A stretch of 64,000 bases of DNA, taken from contig NC_018396.1 in assembly GCF_000208865.1 (NCBI RefSeq), positions 4,397,101 to 4,461,100 of the forward strand, written 5' to 3'. Source of the stretch: Neospora caninum Liverpool. Lineage: Eukaryota; Apicomplexa; Conoidasida; Eucoccidiorida; Sarcocystidae. Below, piece by piece: positions 12,171-22,999 of the stretch (the first letter of the stretch is position 1; every line of letters starts with the position of its first letter). The notes beneath the pieces were generated by a model. The model was not told the origin of the DNA. It did not search any database and saw only the letters and a list, made by a program, of their open reading frames with translations. Both the position numbers and the translations under genes were made by a program.

Positions 12171-12974
12171 TCAGTTGGTTTTCAGGACTCTCCAGCATTT
12201 CGTACACTCCTGCCTCCGTTGTAAAGAGCATAATGGCAGCCCACCTACACAAGCAACAGGGTTTTTCGGTTCGGCCGTTATATTGCAGCCCCCATCCTCA
12301 ACTGCCCAGGACCACGAAATCTTCCGCCGACCTAGCTGACTCCGAGGAAGGAATTGACGGCTCCAGTCTATGGATTGGAATAGATCGGCACACTGTTGCG
12401 CGAAGGAATCGACAAAATCATCGACCGAGGCTGTCACTTGCGTCAGAGGCAGCACATCAAATTACGGTACGCGCACAACCCTTGGCCTCGTTTGTCCCCT
12501 AATGCGGTACGAAAAACAAGTATGAAGGAAACAACGAGACCAGGCTGTCGAACGAGAAGGATACTTTCGAACATACCGTTTTCTGTACACATGTACATGG
12601 CTCGCGTTTGCACTCTTGCAGGAACGCCCGCCAACAGTGTGCTGTAACGCTGAATGCTTGGAGGGGTCTGGGAAATCGCTTGCTGCATATTCCCAGACGT
12701 CGTCTGATTTTTCTCAGTGGTGTCGAGCCTTGCCAGCATCGACACTGGAATGACAAAAACCGCTCCTTTCCCCAGGTACTGGCGGTGAACACTGCCCCAG
12801 GAGCACCATGCGAGTATTTCTCTCCGGAAATTTGCGGGACGTCACGGGAGCTCCCTTCGCTGCATGTGGTGAAGGGAAGGATGCTGCTGGTGTTTCGCGC
12901 GATTTTGCATCAATCCCCGTCCACCCGTTACCATGTAGACTGTACGGATGCTTCTTCCAGGCGAATTAGTCTTC
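12171..12974 (-). CDS. Unrecognised small spliced gene, 3' four exons
   Basis: Four short minus-strand exons chain in phase: 12974-12932 (phase 1 to 2), 12859-12807 (2 to 1), 12744-12577 (1 to 1) and 12430-12171, ending in TGA. The donors are GTAACG, GTGCTC and GTATGT. Together they give about 173 residues of protein-like sequence with no repeat. The C-terminal 86 residues contain six cysteines, including one CxxC (ECTKCW), and end in CWRVLKTN. The cysteine density suggests a secreted or metal-binding product. The 5' end is not resolved: the first exon here needs an upstream donor that leaves one base. The ATG-started ORF at 13967-13725, with a signal-like segment, is the best candidate first exon. 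No family is recognised. The phase chain makes chance unlikely, although the GTGCTC donor is weak. Confidence 0.45.
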
Positions 12975-13724
12975 CTGTTGGGGCAGAGGCTTCATAAAGC
13001 GCGCAGATACAGCGTCGCAATACCGAGACCCAGTGTGTTGAGTGCTACAAACGTGTACACGCCAAAGGCTTAATAGTTGGAAAGTGACAATACCTGAAGG
13101 CCGTCACCAGACAAGCGCCACACACAACGGCGCGTACGACCGATGCAGCTTGCAAGAAACGCAGATTGCCATATTTGGGATATTATCACGGCAACCCAGA
13201 GCATTACTGGTCTTCCACAGAGCTGGGATACCCATGAGGCATCGGACTACATTGTGAACCGCATTGTGGTCTTGTGCCCCGTCCAACACCAGAAAGTTGA
13301 TAGGTGCATTCAGGCTGCAAACTGTATGGAAACCCGCGGCGGGGTTAGTCGATGTAGGAAGGGCAGTTTCTTGAAAAATCGTCTTTTCCGGAAAATTGGA
13401 TCTGTTGACATTGCGTGCGCGCAATTTGCATAGGAGTTCCAGAGCCATGTCTAGAAAACTCTAGCAACGCAACGTGAAGCACGCCGCCTCGCTCGAATTC
13501 CAGTTGCATTGTAGGCAACATGTGACGTAAAACTACGTGGCGCAACAACTGTTTTGGAAACCAAGGCAGTTTAGCGTTCGATATGATGGTTCGAATTAGG
13601 ATATTAGTATATCACTGAACGAAGATTTGGGTTGCTGATACAAGCTCCATGAGGAAGTCATAATGCACAACAGGACCCACTGCTAAGCACAACTGCTACC
13701 AGCTGGGTGCCCGAGTGTAAATGC

Positions 13725-13967
13725 TCAGCCTGCTGCTCGTTTCATTTCCGTCGGCGTCATCCAGTTCAGATAAACCAGATACGGGACTACGAATAATTTC
13801 GGCTCCCCTTGAAAAGCAAAGAAACCCAATGCCGCGTAAAGGGTACGCGCGATCAACAGCACCGCCGCCGTCACCGTCCTTGGGCGACGCCTAATTCGGC
13901 GAATCGAAGCGGAACACAGCTCACGCAGGCCACTTATTCGGAAAAACCATCCTGTGAAAATCCACAT
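13725..13967 (-). CDS. Candidate first exon with recessed signal peptide
   Basis: The ATG at 13967 opens MWIFTGWFFR. A very basic stretch (RRIRRRPR) is followed by a hydrophobic segment at about residues 32-53 (TVTAAVLLIARTLYAALGFF). That pattern, a long basic leader then one hydrophobic helix, is common in coccidian secreted and dense-granule proteins. The frame stops after 80 codons. No phase-1 donor strong enough to join it to the exon at 12974 was found, so the link to that gene is an inference from position and strand. It could also be a separate short gene. Confidence 0.3.
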   Translation of the reverse strand: MWIFTGWFFRISGLRELCSASIRRIRRRPRTVTAAVLLIARTLYAALGFFAFQGEPKLFVVPYLVYLNWMTPTEMKRAAG

Positions 13968-16900
13968 GTTTTCCAGTTTTGCTTGACGCTATGGAAGAAA
14001 ACTCTGGCCACCTCAGCGTTAGATACATTCTGTGACGCAAGATACGAAAGGCCAGCTACTCAACACGGAGAAGACGTGGTAAGACGCGTGTAAAAGACTC
14101 GAGGAATTGACGATTTATAACTGGCAATGCCCTTTTTTAAACGTGTGTATATGCTGTGTCGTTTCAAGAAAGAAACTATTCTCGTACATCCGATAGCAAG
14201 AGAGTAGAAACAACGTAGGTTGAGCTGCAATGCTCCGTCAAAACGGCAAGGTCGGACATTGCGAAAGCGGTTTTCATTTACACACACGCAATTTAGTTTG
14301 TCCACCGAGGAACGCCAGGCCTAAAATGTGCCGCGCGCGACGCTTGAAGGACGACACAAAGATGAGGCTCGCTTTAGCCTTCGTGTAGGCTCCTTAATGC
14401 CTGGTACCATATTCGCCTGAAGTAGCGCACCCATGATCGCAGAATACAAAGAATGCGTCAGATTATGCAGCTGAAACGCATACAGGACGCAAGGCAAGAA
14501 GCATTAAAACGCGTGTTCATCCCCTGAATGTATTCACTCTTGATTTATGGGCAGATGATGAAGCAAGCGTAAAATCATTTTATTTTACCATGCACCGTTT
14601 TGTGCAGAGTTAATACGAAAACTCAACCTACCGAATAATTTTAAAAGTGTACTTTCCCCTCCATGTACTGGCCTAGCCAGTAACTGTCGTCGGCCTACCA
14701 ACAGAATCCCTAATACCAGTGTAAGCACGGGCTTCTGTGATATCCACTGTCGATGATTTTTGTGAGTGTGCTTGTTCGTCAATGAAGTTCATACACGCTG
14801 GAAAAGCTATATGGTTCCCAAAGTCTGTTTTTGTTTTTTACAATGTATTGTCACTGGGGTGCCACTTCGGTCGGAGCCCAGCGAATAAGTGTGCTGCTTC
14901 GTTCTGGTTCTTACAGCTCGTGTTGCAGAAGACAAAAGGATTCCCCTGTGAAACGCTGGGGACGAGGAACGTGGGGTAAGTCTTCTCAGTCTTTCCAAAA
15001 CACTTTTTCTCCCTAATCACCTACTTGGAGGCTATCTCGATCTTTCCTCAGGAAACGCTTGTGACGAGACACAACGTCGTGGACAGGAACGAAGTTTTCC
15101 TGCTCGGAAAAGCACACGACCCGATTCGGGTGGGTTCAAACCCCACGAAGCGAGACTTGTTAATGGCCGAAAAGGCAAATTACATTAGCAAATGATCGTG
15201 TGCTATTTAATTTCGCAAATGATTAGAGCACAATTACTTAGTGCATCTTTTGCTCCAAATGGATAGCTACATACATTTTTACGCAAGCCTATCCACAGAC
15301 GGCGACAAGCAACATGTATAAAGTGTGAAGTGGTCATTGTCACAAGCGCTTCACAATTCGTAAACAGCATTTAACGCTCATTCGAGGTGACATCTTCCAG
15401 GCCATAGATATGTAGACATAGCTATACGCCTTTGTGCTTTGTGTGCACACCTTCACGGATACACATAGGAACCTCTTTTTATGTACATAGACAATCAATG
15501 TTAACCGCCGAAACTCTCTATATTATCAAGGTGACCTGGTACTCCTCTCGTCATGAGGCTGAGCTCAAGCATTTGCACAAGTGGATGTATATGTACGGTG
15601 ATGTATGTGGAGAAACAGCCGTGCTGTACACGCAGAGGCAAACAAGCACCGGTTCTTCTGGGGCATGCACTTGGCGTGTGCTTCTCAGTTTTAACAGGAT
15701 TCCTTCTCGCCTACACTCTTTTCTACTCCCCTCCCTAAATACCGGCGTTTCCCTTGCCGGTGACAGATATGCACTTGTTTCTCACCTGCAACGACCTGTC
15801 AGGCCGGCTGATCGGTCGACGACGGACCCGTTCTTGTCCACCTCCATCGAGTGGCACCAAGCTAGCCTACGTATCATCGCCGCACACAATGAAAGAAACC
15901 GTTCAATTGAGCATTAGAATGTGCATTAGAGTGGCCTGAATGTAGAGATAGAAATGAGTTTACTTGTCAGATCCTGACCTTATTTCCTCCCACTTGTGCA
16001 CCAAACCGGGATGACGAGGAACCGAGGTGGCACTCGCATCTTGCGATATCTCTCGCTTTCTCCTGTATTCTCCCTCCAGCCCCTCCTCCTTGTCTCTATG
16101 CAGATCCGACTGAAGCTTTATCGGCACTAGAGACAGACGACACTACGGCCCCAGTGCACAGAGTGACACCAGCATCGGTACTTGCCCACAGATGCGCAAG
16201 AAACACGTTGCTCATAATGCAAAAAGACACAGAAGCAGGGTTTAGATAGCTCTCCAGAAGTAGTCCATGGCGTGCCTAAGTATATGAGCTCCATTGCTTA
16301 CATCCAAACTACCGCGGTCCCGACGAGTCCGATAAGCCGATGTCGAAGGGAAATCCTTCACAGGGACGAGCTTCGACTGCCACAATCACAGACATAGATA
16401 GAATGCAGGTTCGTAGGTACGGTAAACGCACGCAGATACATATGCACATTGATTCTTTGAGCTACGCGTGCTCATTGAGTGTTGTCCCAGACGAGAAAGG
16501 CATGCACTTTATAGATATATGAGTGGAATGTGGTCTTTCTTCTTTCACAAAAGGGCAAACACACATAAACAGATACATCTCTATGTGCGTGTCTGAACTC
16601 TGAAATTGTACAAAGACACAAGCGACTCCCCCTCATCGAAGCCATGCGAGTCCTCGCTAGGAGAGTGATGTCTTGACGCTGGAAGCTTGTCCATGGATTC
16701 ACGTCACGTGTATGCGTGAAATGGGGCTGCCCTTAAGACAAAAATGTGTGACTCTGAGATTGTGGCCGTTGCGCGTGAAATTTGAAAGTCAAGTCGCTCT
16801 TGGCTTTTCTCCTCTCCCACAGCCACATTACCTGCCACTTTCAGCACCACGCACACATGTATCCTGAAATGCTCGTGGATACACTTATAAATGTTTGCAC

Positions 16901-17519
16901 AGATAATTCTGACGAAAGACAGTACAAGAAACCGTGGTGTCTCAAGAAGTTTGCCTGTGCCTCTGATTCTGTTTTTTCGCAGAAGATCTATGCTGAAGTA
17001 ATACCCAGAGCCCGCTCCTGTGTTTCTTCCTCCCGTCCATTACCATGTGCAAAGATCCCGGTAACAGGGGGGCATTTCGTAGCCTGATGTGCGTGGCGTC
17101 GTCCGTGCTGTGGCTGGGGACCAGCTTGGACTGAGAGCATCCAGCACACAAATACAGGAAAGGAGATGAGTTAAAACGAATGCAAAACGGCTTGCGGCCA
17201 CTTGTATTTCCTCAACCCTCCGCCTCCATCCCTGCACCAGACACGTGGGCGGTTCAAAACACGACTCCGTCATGCGAAGGATATGATCTGAGGAAACGAA
17301 AATTTTATTCACACAACGACTGACTGCAGGTGGACAGCGACAACGAAGCAACAGCACAGTTTGACAAAACAAACGTGCAAATGTCTCTTTCTAAAAATGC
17401 TACAGGAAATGATGTAATTATAAGCATAAAACATGATAAGTCAAATCTACAAATCGTTCGCCGGTGTGGCTTTCACATCCGCGTTCTTCAGGACACACGC
17501 CATGACTCTGAAATTTTAA
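13968..17519. other. Intergenic, AT-rich in parts
   Basis: About 3.5 kb with no convincing exon chain. It contains a tRNA-like segment near 15.1 kb, listed separately. The stretches 15170-15300 and 17380-17450 are clearly more AT-rich than the surroundings. They could be scraps of organellar DNA of the kind scattered through coccidian nuclear genomes, but no organellar gene could be identified in them. The open frames here are short and unlike protein. Confidence 0.35.
15095..15146 (+). other. tRNA-like element with perfect B box
   Basis: Three hairpins lie in tRNA order. The first is a 5-bp anticodon-like stem, TTTTC/GAAAA (15095-15111), with a 7-base loop CTGCTCG; T precedes GCT, as in a serine GCU anticodon. 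The second is a variable-arm-like hairpin, CCCG-ATT-CGGG (15120-15130). The third is a 5-bp T arm, GTGGG-TTCAAAC-CCCAC (15130-15146), which contains a consensus RNA polymerase III B box (GGTTCAAACCC). However, no acceptor stem pairs around it, the D arm is not in the right place, and the loop base after the anticodon is C rather than a purine. It is therefore either a decayed serine tRNA, a tRNA-derived element, or coincidence. Confidence 0.25.
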
Positions 17520-20500
17520 TTAAATATGTGGGCAGCGGAGGAGTGAACCCCTAAACTCAAAACCCATTCGCCGCTGAGGCATGAAGACGCCTCGATGCAG
17601 TGGCATGTCGAGACACCCACAGAAGCTTGTAGAAATACCCATGAGTCGATTTGAGAACCTGCACAGTTTCCGCCTCTTCTGTCTAATGTCTGGAAGGTAC
17701 GCGTTGTCCCCGATGCCGGGTATTCGAAAACGCAAGATGCAGCCATTCCCGGTTGATGCCCAGCCTTCGACTGAACAGCTCTGTATGAACAAACTGAATC
17801 TTTCCATACACTTTCCATTGAATTTTTCGAACTTTGTCGGCATGTTGTGTCTTACGTCCAAGTGGTCACGCAACGCATACATGCGGTTGCGACGGGGTGG
17901 GGAACGGTCGTAGCCAAACACGCTGACGCCCCAACGATAAGGATTCTTCGACGTCAAGAACGGCGATTTCCGGAAACACGGGCGCTGATTCCCGTAGTCC
18001 TCAGCGTCGAGTTCTAACTCGGGTCTGTGCGGAAAACATACACACGAAAAACCAGTACAGATGAGGACAAAACGGTCGCACGAGAATACCGGAAAATGAG
18101 ACAGAAGCATAGGGAAGCACGGTGATCGAGGCCTTGATGGTCAACTACACGTAAGAACATGCACACATCTCCAATATAACCAGAATTGTAAATGCGTACG
18201 TATATAGATACGTAAACGGGAAACTGGCCTCTTGCGCACACAGTAGACACGTGAATGAACCTGCACCGAGGAAAAACCGGATACTGTGAAGACATGAAGT
18301 AGAGCGATCAGACAGTGCCAGGAAAAACTGACTGGATACAAATCTCTCGGTGCCTGAGCAAGAGCTCTTGTTTATCGCGGCATATTTAGCTGTATGGAGA
18401 CGTGCATGACTCAGTTCGTCCTGGGTGGTATTTGGAAAAACGATGCGGAAGAATACAAACTTACTCGTGCGAGAGGATCCTCCTCAGCTGTGCGGAGTCA
18501 TGCTGGGAGGTCAGCGAGGACCTCGACGGAACAACAGTTCTTTCGCCTTTTTCGGGTTCAACTGAGCATCGCAGGAGCGAGGCCACCTCATCTGGTACGT
18601 ATCCGAGAGCGGATTGTCTCTTCAGATGCCGGCATCCGTGGTATAAAAGCGAGCTATCGAATGATCGTTCTTCAACCTTCGCGGTGTAGATAGGGGCGTT
18701 CTCAATCTGACCTTTGAAAAAGCCGGCAGGAAGATGGCACGCGCAATACCAAAAAATTTAAGAAGGAAATCGCTCCACGGGAGAAGCATTTAAGAAAAAG
18801 AGGAACAAAACAGAGGTGACACAGCATGCACAACTAACGGGTAGGATAGAGAACAAGCGGTTCCCGCCAAAAGAAATGAAGAAAAAATCTCAGTCTTCCC
18901 GAATAAGTAACGAACAGGAAAGTAGAAATTTTGCAAAGACCACTGGACGGGGAATTGGACGCTATAGGGGGACTCCCAGTCGGCATCGGTATACAACTAC
19001 GTATGCGGACCCACCAGTGCGAGACAGTCGCAAACGCACACCTAGAGGTTGATACAAAGACACTTCAGTTCACACGAGTATATCCAAGCACCATTGTTTT
19101 CAGGACCACATGCCACGTACTGTCTGCCGGGATACACTGGCGTAGAAGAGTGTCAACCCTTTCACTCCAGTTTCTGCGGTTGCCGTAATCAGATTTGGGT
19201 CTTCTCTCTGCCTCAGTGCCCGGAGGGGGAAGAGTTTGCCGGAGGCGCTCAGCAACCTGAGACGGACGGTAGACGGCGCATAGGAAAGGCAATAGAGGGA
19301 GGAGCGAACGCACGAGACGGAGAAATTGCAGGATAAAAGGCGCCAAGAGAACAAGGGGAACAATCCTACATACAGGTGTGAGAAAACGCATTTTTGACTT
19401 CAACGCCTGTGATCCGTTCGTGTCTCAAGCAGCCAACAAATCGCGGGACAGTCCCAAAAAGCACGGGGCGAAACGGGTGGAAAAGCGTCAAGTATATACG
19501 TATCTGCGTTTGGGTGCATAGAGTATTCAAAAAACTAAATTGTGTTACCACTCTAACCAGTGGATCTTGGGATGAGGTCCTCAAACATTCTGCTGGGGTT
19601 CATGGCCCAAAGAAACAGAATCCATGCACCGTCAGATCAGCACTCCTAGCTCTGTTCCTTCATCTAGCCGCGCGAATCAATTCCTTGTTGCGTTCTCCTG
19701 TAGCTTTCTACGCGGGTGTGACGAAGGCCAAGACATCTTTGCGGTAATACATCCCATATACATATATTTTCTCTGTCGACCTATATATGTATATATGCAT
19801 GAGTATGTGTAGCCTCGTTTGAGTGTCCCTGACGCGCCATACACGTAGAAACATGTGAGCTACATACGCATGCATTACCACGCATAAACAGTACTATGCG
19901 GCGGCTTCAGTGTTCCCCGTCGCGTAGACTCCATACCTGGTCACTTGCAAAGATTGAGGAAGGCAGAGCTTTTCGAAATAGCTTCTTCTCCGACCAGTCG
20001 ATCTCCTTCCCTGCCGGCTGAATGCTGGGACAAGAAACACATACCGTTCTGGCGCAGCGTATGCCACCTGTAATGAAGTTACGGGACCAGGCTTTTACGT
20101 GACAGTTTTGTTTATGAACTGAAATACCGCTTGGCAAAGACTAGCGAGTCTCTTGATGGTGTACAGTAATTATAACGTGCTTCGCTTCTTAAACATCTAC
20201 AAAACCAAGCATGATGCTACATGGCATGTCGCTCTTTTAGACTTACCGGGCGCCCGCACTAGGAGGAAGCCTGCCTCGATGAAACGTGTCGTAGTCGAAG
20301 GGAGTCCTAGGCAAAAAAGCGAAAAAACGCCTATCCAGGCTCTGTCAGTTTCCACAACGCTAGGAAGGGCTTTCGTGGCGGGCGACAACGGACATATCAA
20401 GAGACGAGCTACATATATTCACGTGTTCGTTCCCTCATATAAGTGCATGTTCCGTGATAACACACACTCGTGAGTGCGCATGCAGATGTAGTGATGCGGT

Positions 20501-21213
20501 TTCGCGAAGGCACACACAAGCACGGCAGCTGAAGAGGAAAAGAAAACCGAGCTAACCAAAGCACGCTTCCAGAGAAACGGATGCTCTCACCATATATTCC
20601 TCTCTACGCGAGTTGCGATGTTCAGGTGTGAGAAACTGTAGTGGATTCTTATCTCAGCGGGTCAGTTCACATAAGATGTGAGGAACTGAATAACTCTCAC
20701 ACGGGAGATTCTATCTCAGAAACAAAATCTTGAGTTGATTGTAGTGGTGTAGTGCGTTGAGAGGAAACAATGGTGCGTATGTTAGAACAACCCGCACACT
20801 GGCGGGACGTGATTCCGTTTCTCCATCGGCGATCGACAAAGACAGCCAGAGAAAGACGTATAACTCATAATCACCCAGACGGCCACTCAGAACTCAAGTA
20901 AACAATATTCAGGCGTAACGATCGGATCCACCGCAGCTCGGAGGAATTACGTAGCGCTCCGTTATGTACTCCAGATTCAAATACCTAAGCATCCGGCTGG
21001 ATAGATGAGAATCAGATATGAATGATAAAAACTTGTGTGGATGCAAATATATATGTATGTATATGCCCGGTGTGGTCGCCACTGCATATCTATATCTGCA
21101 GTAGTGGATGTCGATCCAGCAACGGGATCCCGATTTTTAAAGTAGGCGTCTAGCTTGTCCTATGTGCATGTATCGCTCTACACATCGTAAAGCCCGCAGA
21201 AGTGAATGCGTGC

Positions 21214-21255
<42 letters not shown>

Positions 21256-22017
21256 AGATAGAGGTGACTTGTGACAGCCATGAGTGCAGCGACGCCACAT
21301 CCATCTGACAGGGTTTCCCTCGGCTTACCTAAGGAGGTTTGCAGTTCGATGCCCCTGGAGGGCACGTTGACGCACGGCATCCTGAGCAAAGGGATCACGC
21401 CCTTTCATAGTTTGCAGTTGAGAGTCATTAATCTGCATGGTAGGAGATCGAACGTACGAGTTCCCTTCAAAAGGCGGATTCCCGAGGAATGGCAAGGACC
21501 CGTGATTTCCTCCTTCGGCTTGGTTCCATGAGAGACTCATATGTTCATCAGGCCGTAAGGAGCGACGGTCATAACAATCAGCTTTACCGGATTCGTATTC
21601 TGCACTATGTGAAGAGAGACTGGGTTGCATTTTCCAGCACCCTCCCTCCTGAGACTTGGGATCCAGATCAGCACCAAAATACCTCCCATGGTGGCAACTG
21701 TCCTTTTCCATAGAGGCTGGTTTGTCGTAGCTAGTGCGTCCCGCCCACTGGGATTTCTCGTCCACAGGAGAAACGTCATGATGAAAAGCATGCTCCTTTA
21801 ATGGATAGTCTGGAAGGGCAGTCTCATCGGTCTGCTTTGGAAAGCCCCTTCCCGAAGGGAAAGCACGGGATTGGCTGTACAGCCCGGGCGTTGACGGTGA
21901 GCGCTGGGCAACTCCCGAGCTGGTGTCACCGTAGTACATCGTAGAGGGGTCCTTTGGGAAAGATGTGTAGTGGCCTTCTGCCCCACGATTGGGTTCAAAA
22001 ACGCCTGTTCTCGACAT
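17520..22017 (-). CDS. Unrecognised six-exon protein, 534 aa
   Basis: I do not recognise this protein. Six minus-strand exons chain without a phase conflict: 22017-21329 (ends phase 2), 20306-20247 (2 to 2), 20024-19937 (2 to 0), 19256-19121 (0 to 1), 18591-18465 (1 to 2) and 18024-17520. The donors are GTAAGC, GTAAGT, GTATGG, GTACGT and GTAAGT, and all acceptors end in AG after pyrimidine-rich tracts. The ATG at 22017 opens [17 protein letters not shown]. Residues 1-229 are rich in Ser, Pro, Gly, Tyr and His and probably disordered. The second half is basic and has more aromatic residues (for example [20 protein letters not shown]). There is no signal peptide or membrane helix, so an intracellular, perhaps cytoskeletal, role is inferred. 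An internal GTAAGA in the last exon could act as an alternative donor and shorten the C-terminus. The introns are long (up to about 1 kb). Confidence 0.6.
21214..21262 (+). repeat. (TA)n(GA)n microsatellite
   Basis: A run of about nine TA units passes directly into about twelve GA units and then GATA. It lies in the first intron of the minus-strand 534-aa gene, about 70 bases beyond its first donor. It is probably polymorphic. Confidence 0.9.
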
Positions 22018-22999
22018 TATGTGGAGACGAAGAAAGCGCGTTACTACCAATATTTGGACGTGTCACGAGTAGCGCCCCTCTGTCGATATAAATAAGAATC
22101 CGGGAAAAGACGATGTTCACCCTGTCAAATGTTCATGGATTGAATTGTTGGATACTCGATATTATGCAGCTAGAAGTGAGGCAGAAAGAAATTTCATCGA
22201 GAAAGGCGCAGGAGAAAAAATCGACCGTGCCTCTTGAGTCTCTGCAGACGCCATGCCAGGACCGGGGTCACTCGTGTGACGCGGAAGGTGACGACGCGGA
22301 GCGAGGTCGGCGGCGAGCATCAAACTTCAAAATATGAAACATTCAGCCTTGCGTAACAATAGGCAAGTCATTCCGTGGCGTTCCTGTGTCACACTTGGAA
22401 ACGGTAGTTCTGTAGGTGTAACACATGGGAACGGAATGAACCTCACAACGCCCCAGTATAAAACCTACAGCTGAACACGACCTGCACGCTCTTGTGTTCA
22501 ATGGAGAATGATTTCCCGTAACCCCATACTATCACAGTACACGCGAATCTAAAAAAGAGGTATTGCCTCGTGAAAAAAGAAGACGATGAGAGGGCAGGCA
22601 GAGAAGGCAGAGGCGATCGCAGGAAGCCGAGCTTTGGAGTACCCACTCAGACACGCCCAAACGTCTTTGTGGCTTGGGCTGGTTCCAAGCCTAGCATTTT
22701 GCGAGGGGACTCTTTTTTTGAGTGTATGGCGCACTCCGAAAAACAGGGAAATGTTTCGGAAAAGGAAAAGACGCCATCTTGTATGTACTGTCGCAGTTCA
22801 GGAAATCGCACATCATGCGATCGCTCCTTTTCGCAAGGCCCTCAGCTCTCTGTCACCAGCCAGCACCCCCTCTTCTTGTCTTGCGTGGCGACTCGGAAAA
22901 GAGAGTACGAGCCGCCACCGCGGCAGGTCGTGGCTAGTCACCGGCGCAGGCGGGTAGTCTGCACTGCAGCAGAGACAACATGATTGCTGTGCGGGGTCG
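22018..22999. other. Intergenic between two head-to-tail minus-strand genes
   Basis: This holds the promoter side of the 534-aa gene and the 3' flank of the PAN gene. A plus-strand frame at 22570-22983 has no ATG at its head and no protein features. Nothing else is supported. Confidence 0.35.

Noticed and set aside
13104..13448. Minus-strand ATG-started ORF of 114 codons
   Set aside because: It overlaps the expected intron of the small spliced gene. Its donors do not give the phase needed for the exon at 12974, and its composition is not clearly coding.
15170..15300. AT-rich stretch considered as a nuclear copy of mitochondrial DNA
   Set aside because: No cytochrome or ribosomal RNA fragment could be recognised by eye. 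A search against the organelle genome would decide.
19090..19190. EGF-like looking plus-strand stretch ([12 protein letters not shown])
   Set aside because: It is opposite the phase-supported minus-strand exon 19256-19121, and no neighbouring plus-strand exon or cysteine pattern continues it.
22570..22983. Plus-strand frame of 137 codons
   Set aside because: It begins at GTG, not ATG, has low-complexity basic composition, and has no splice partners.
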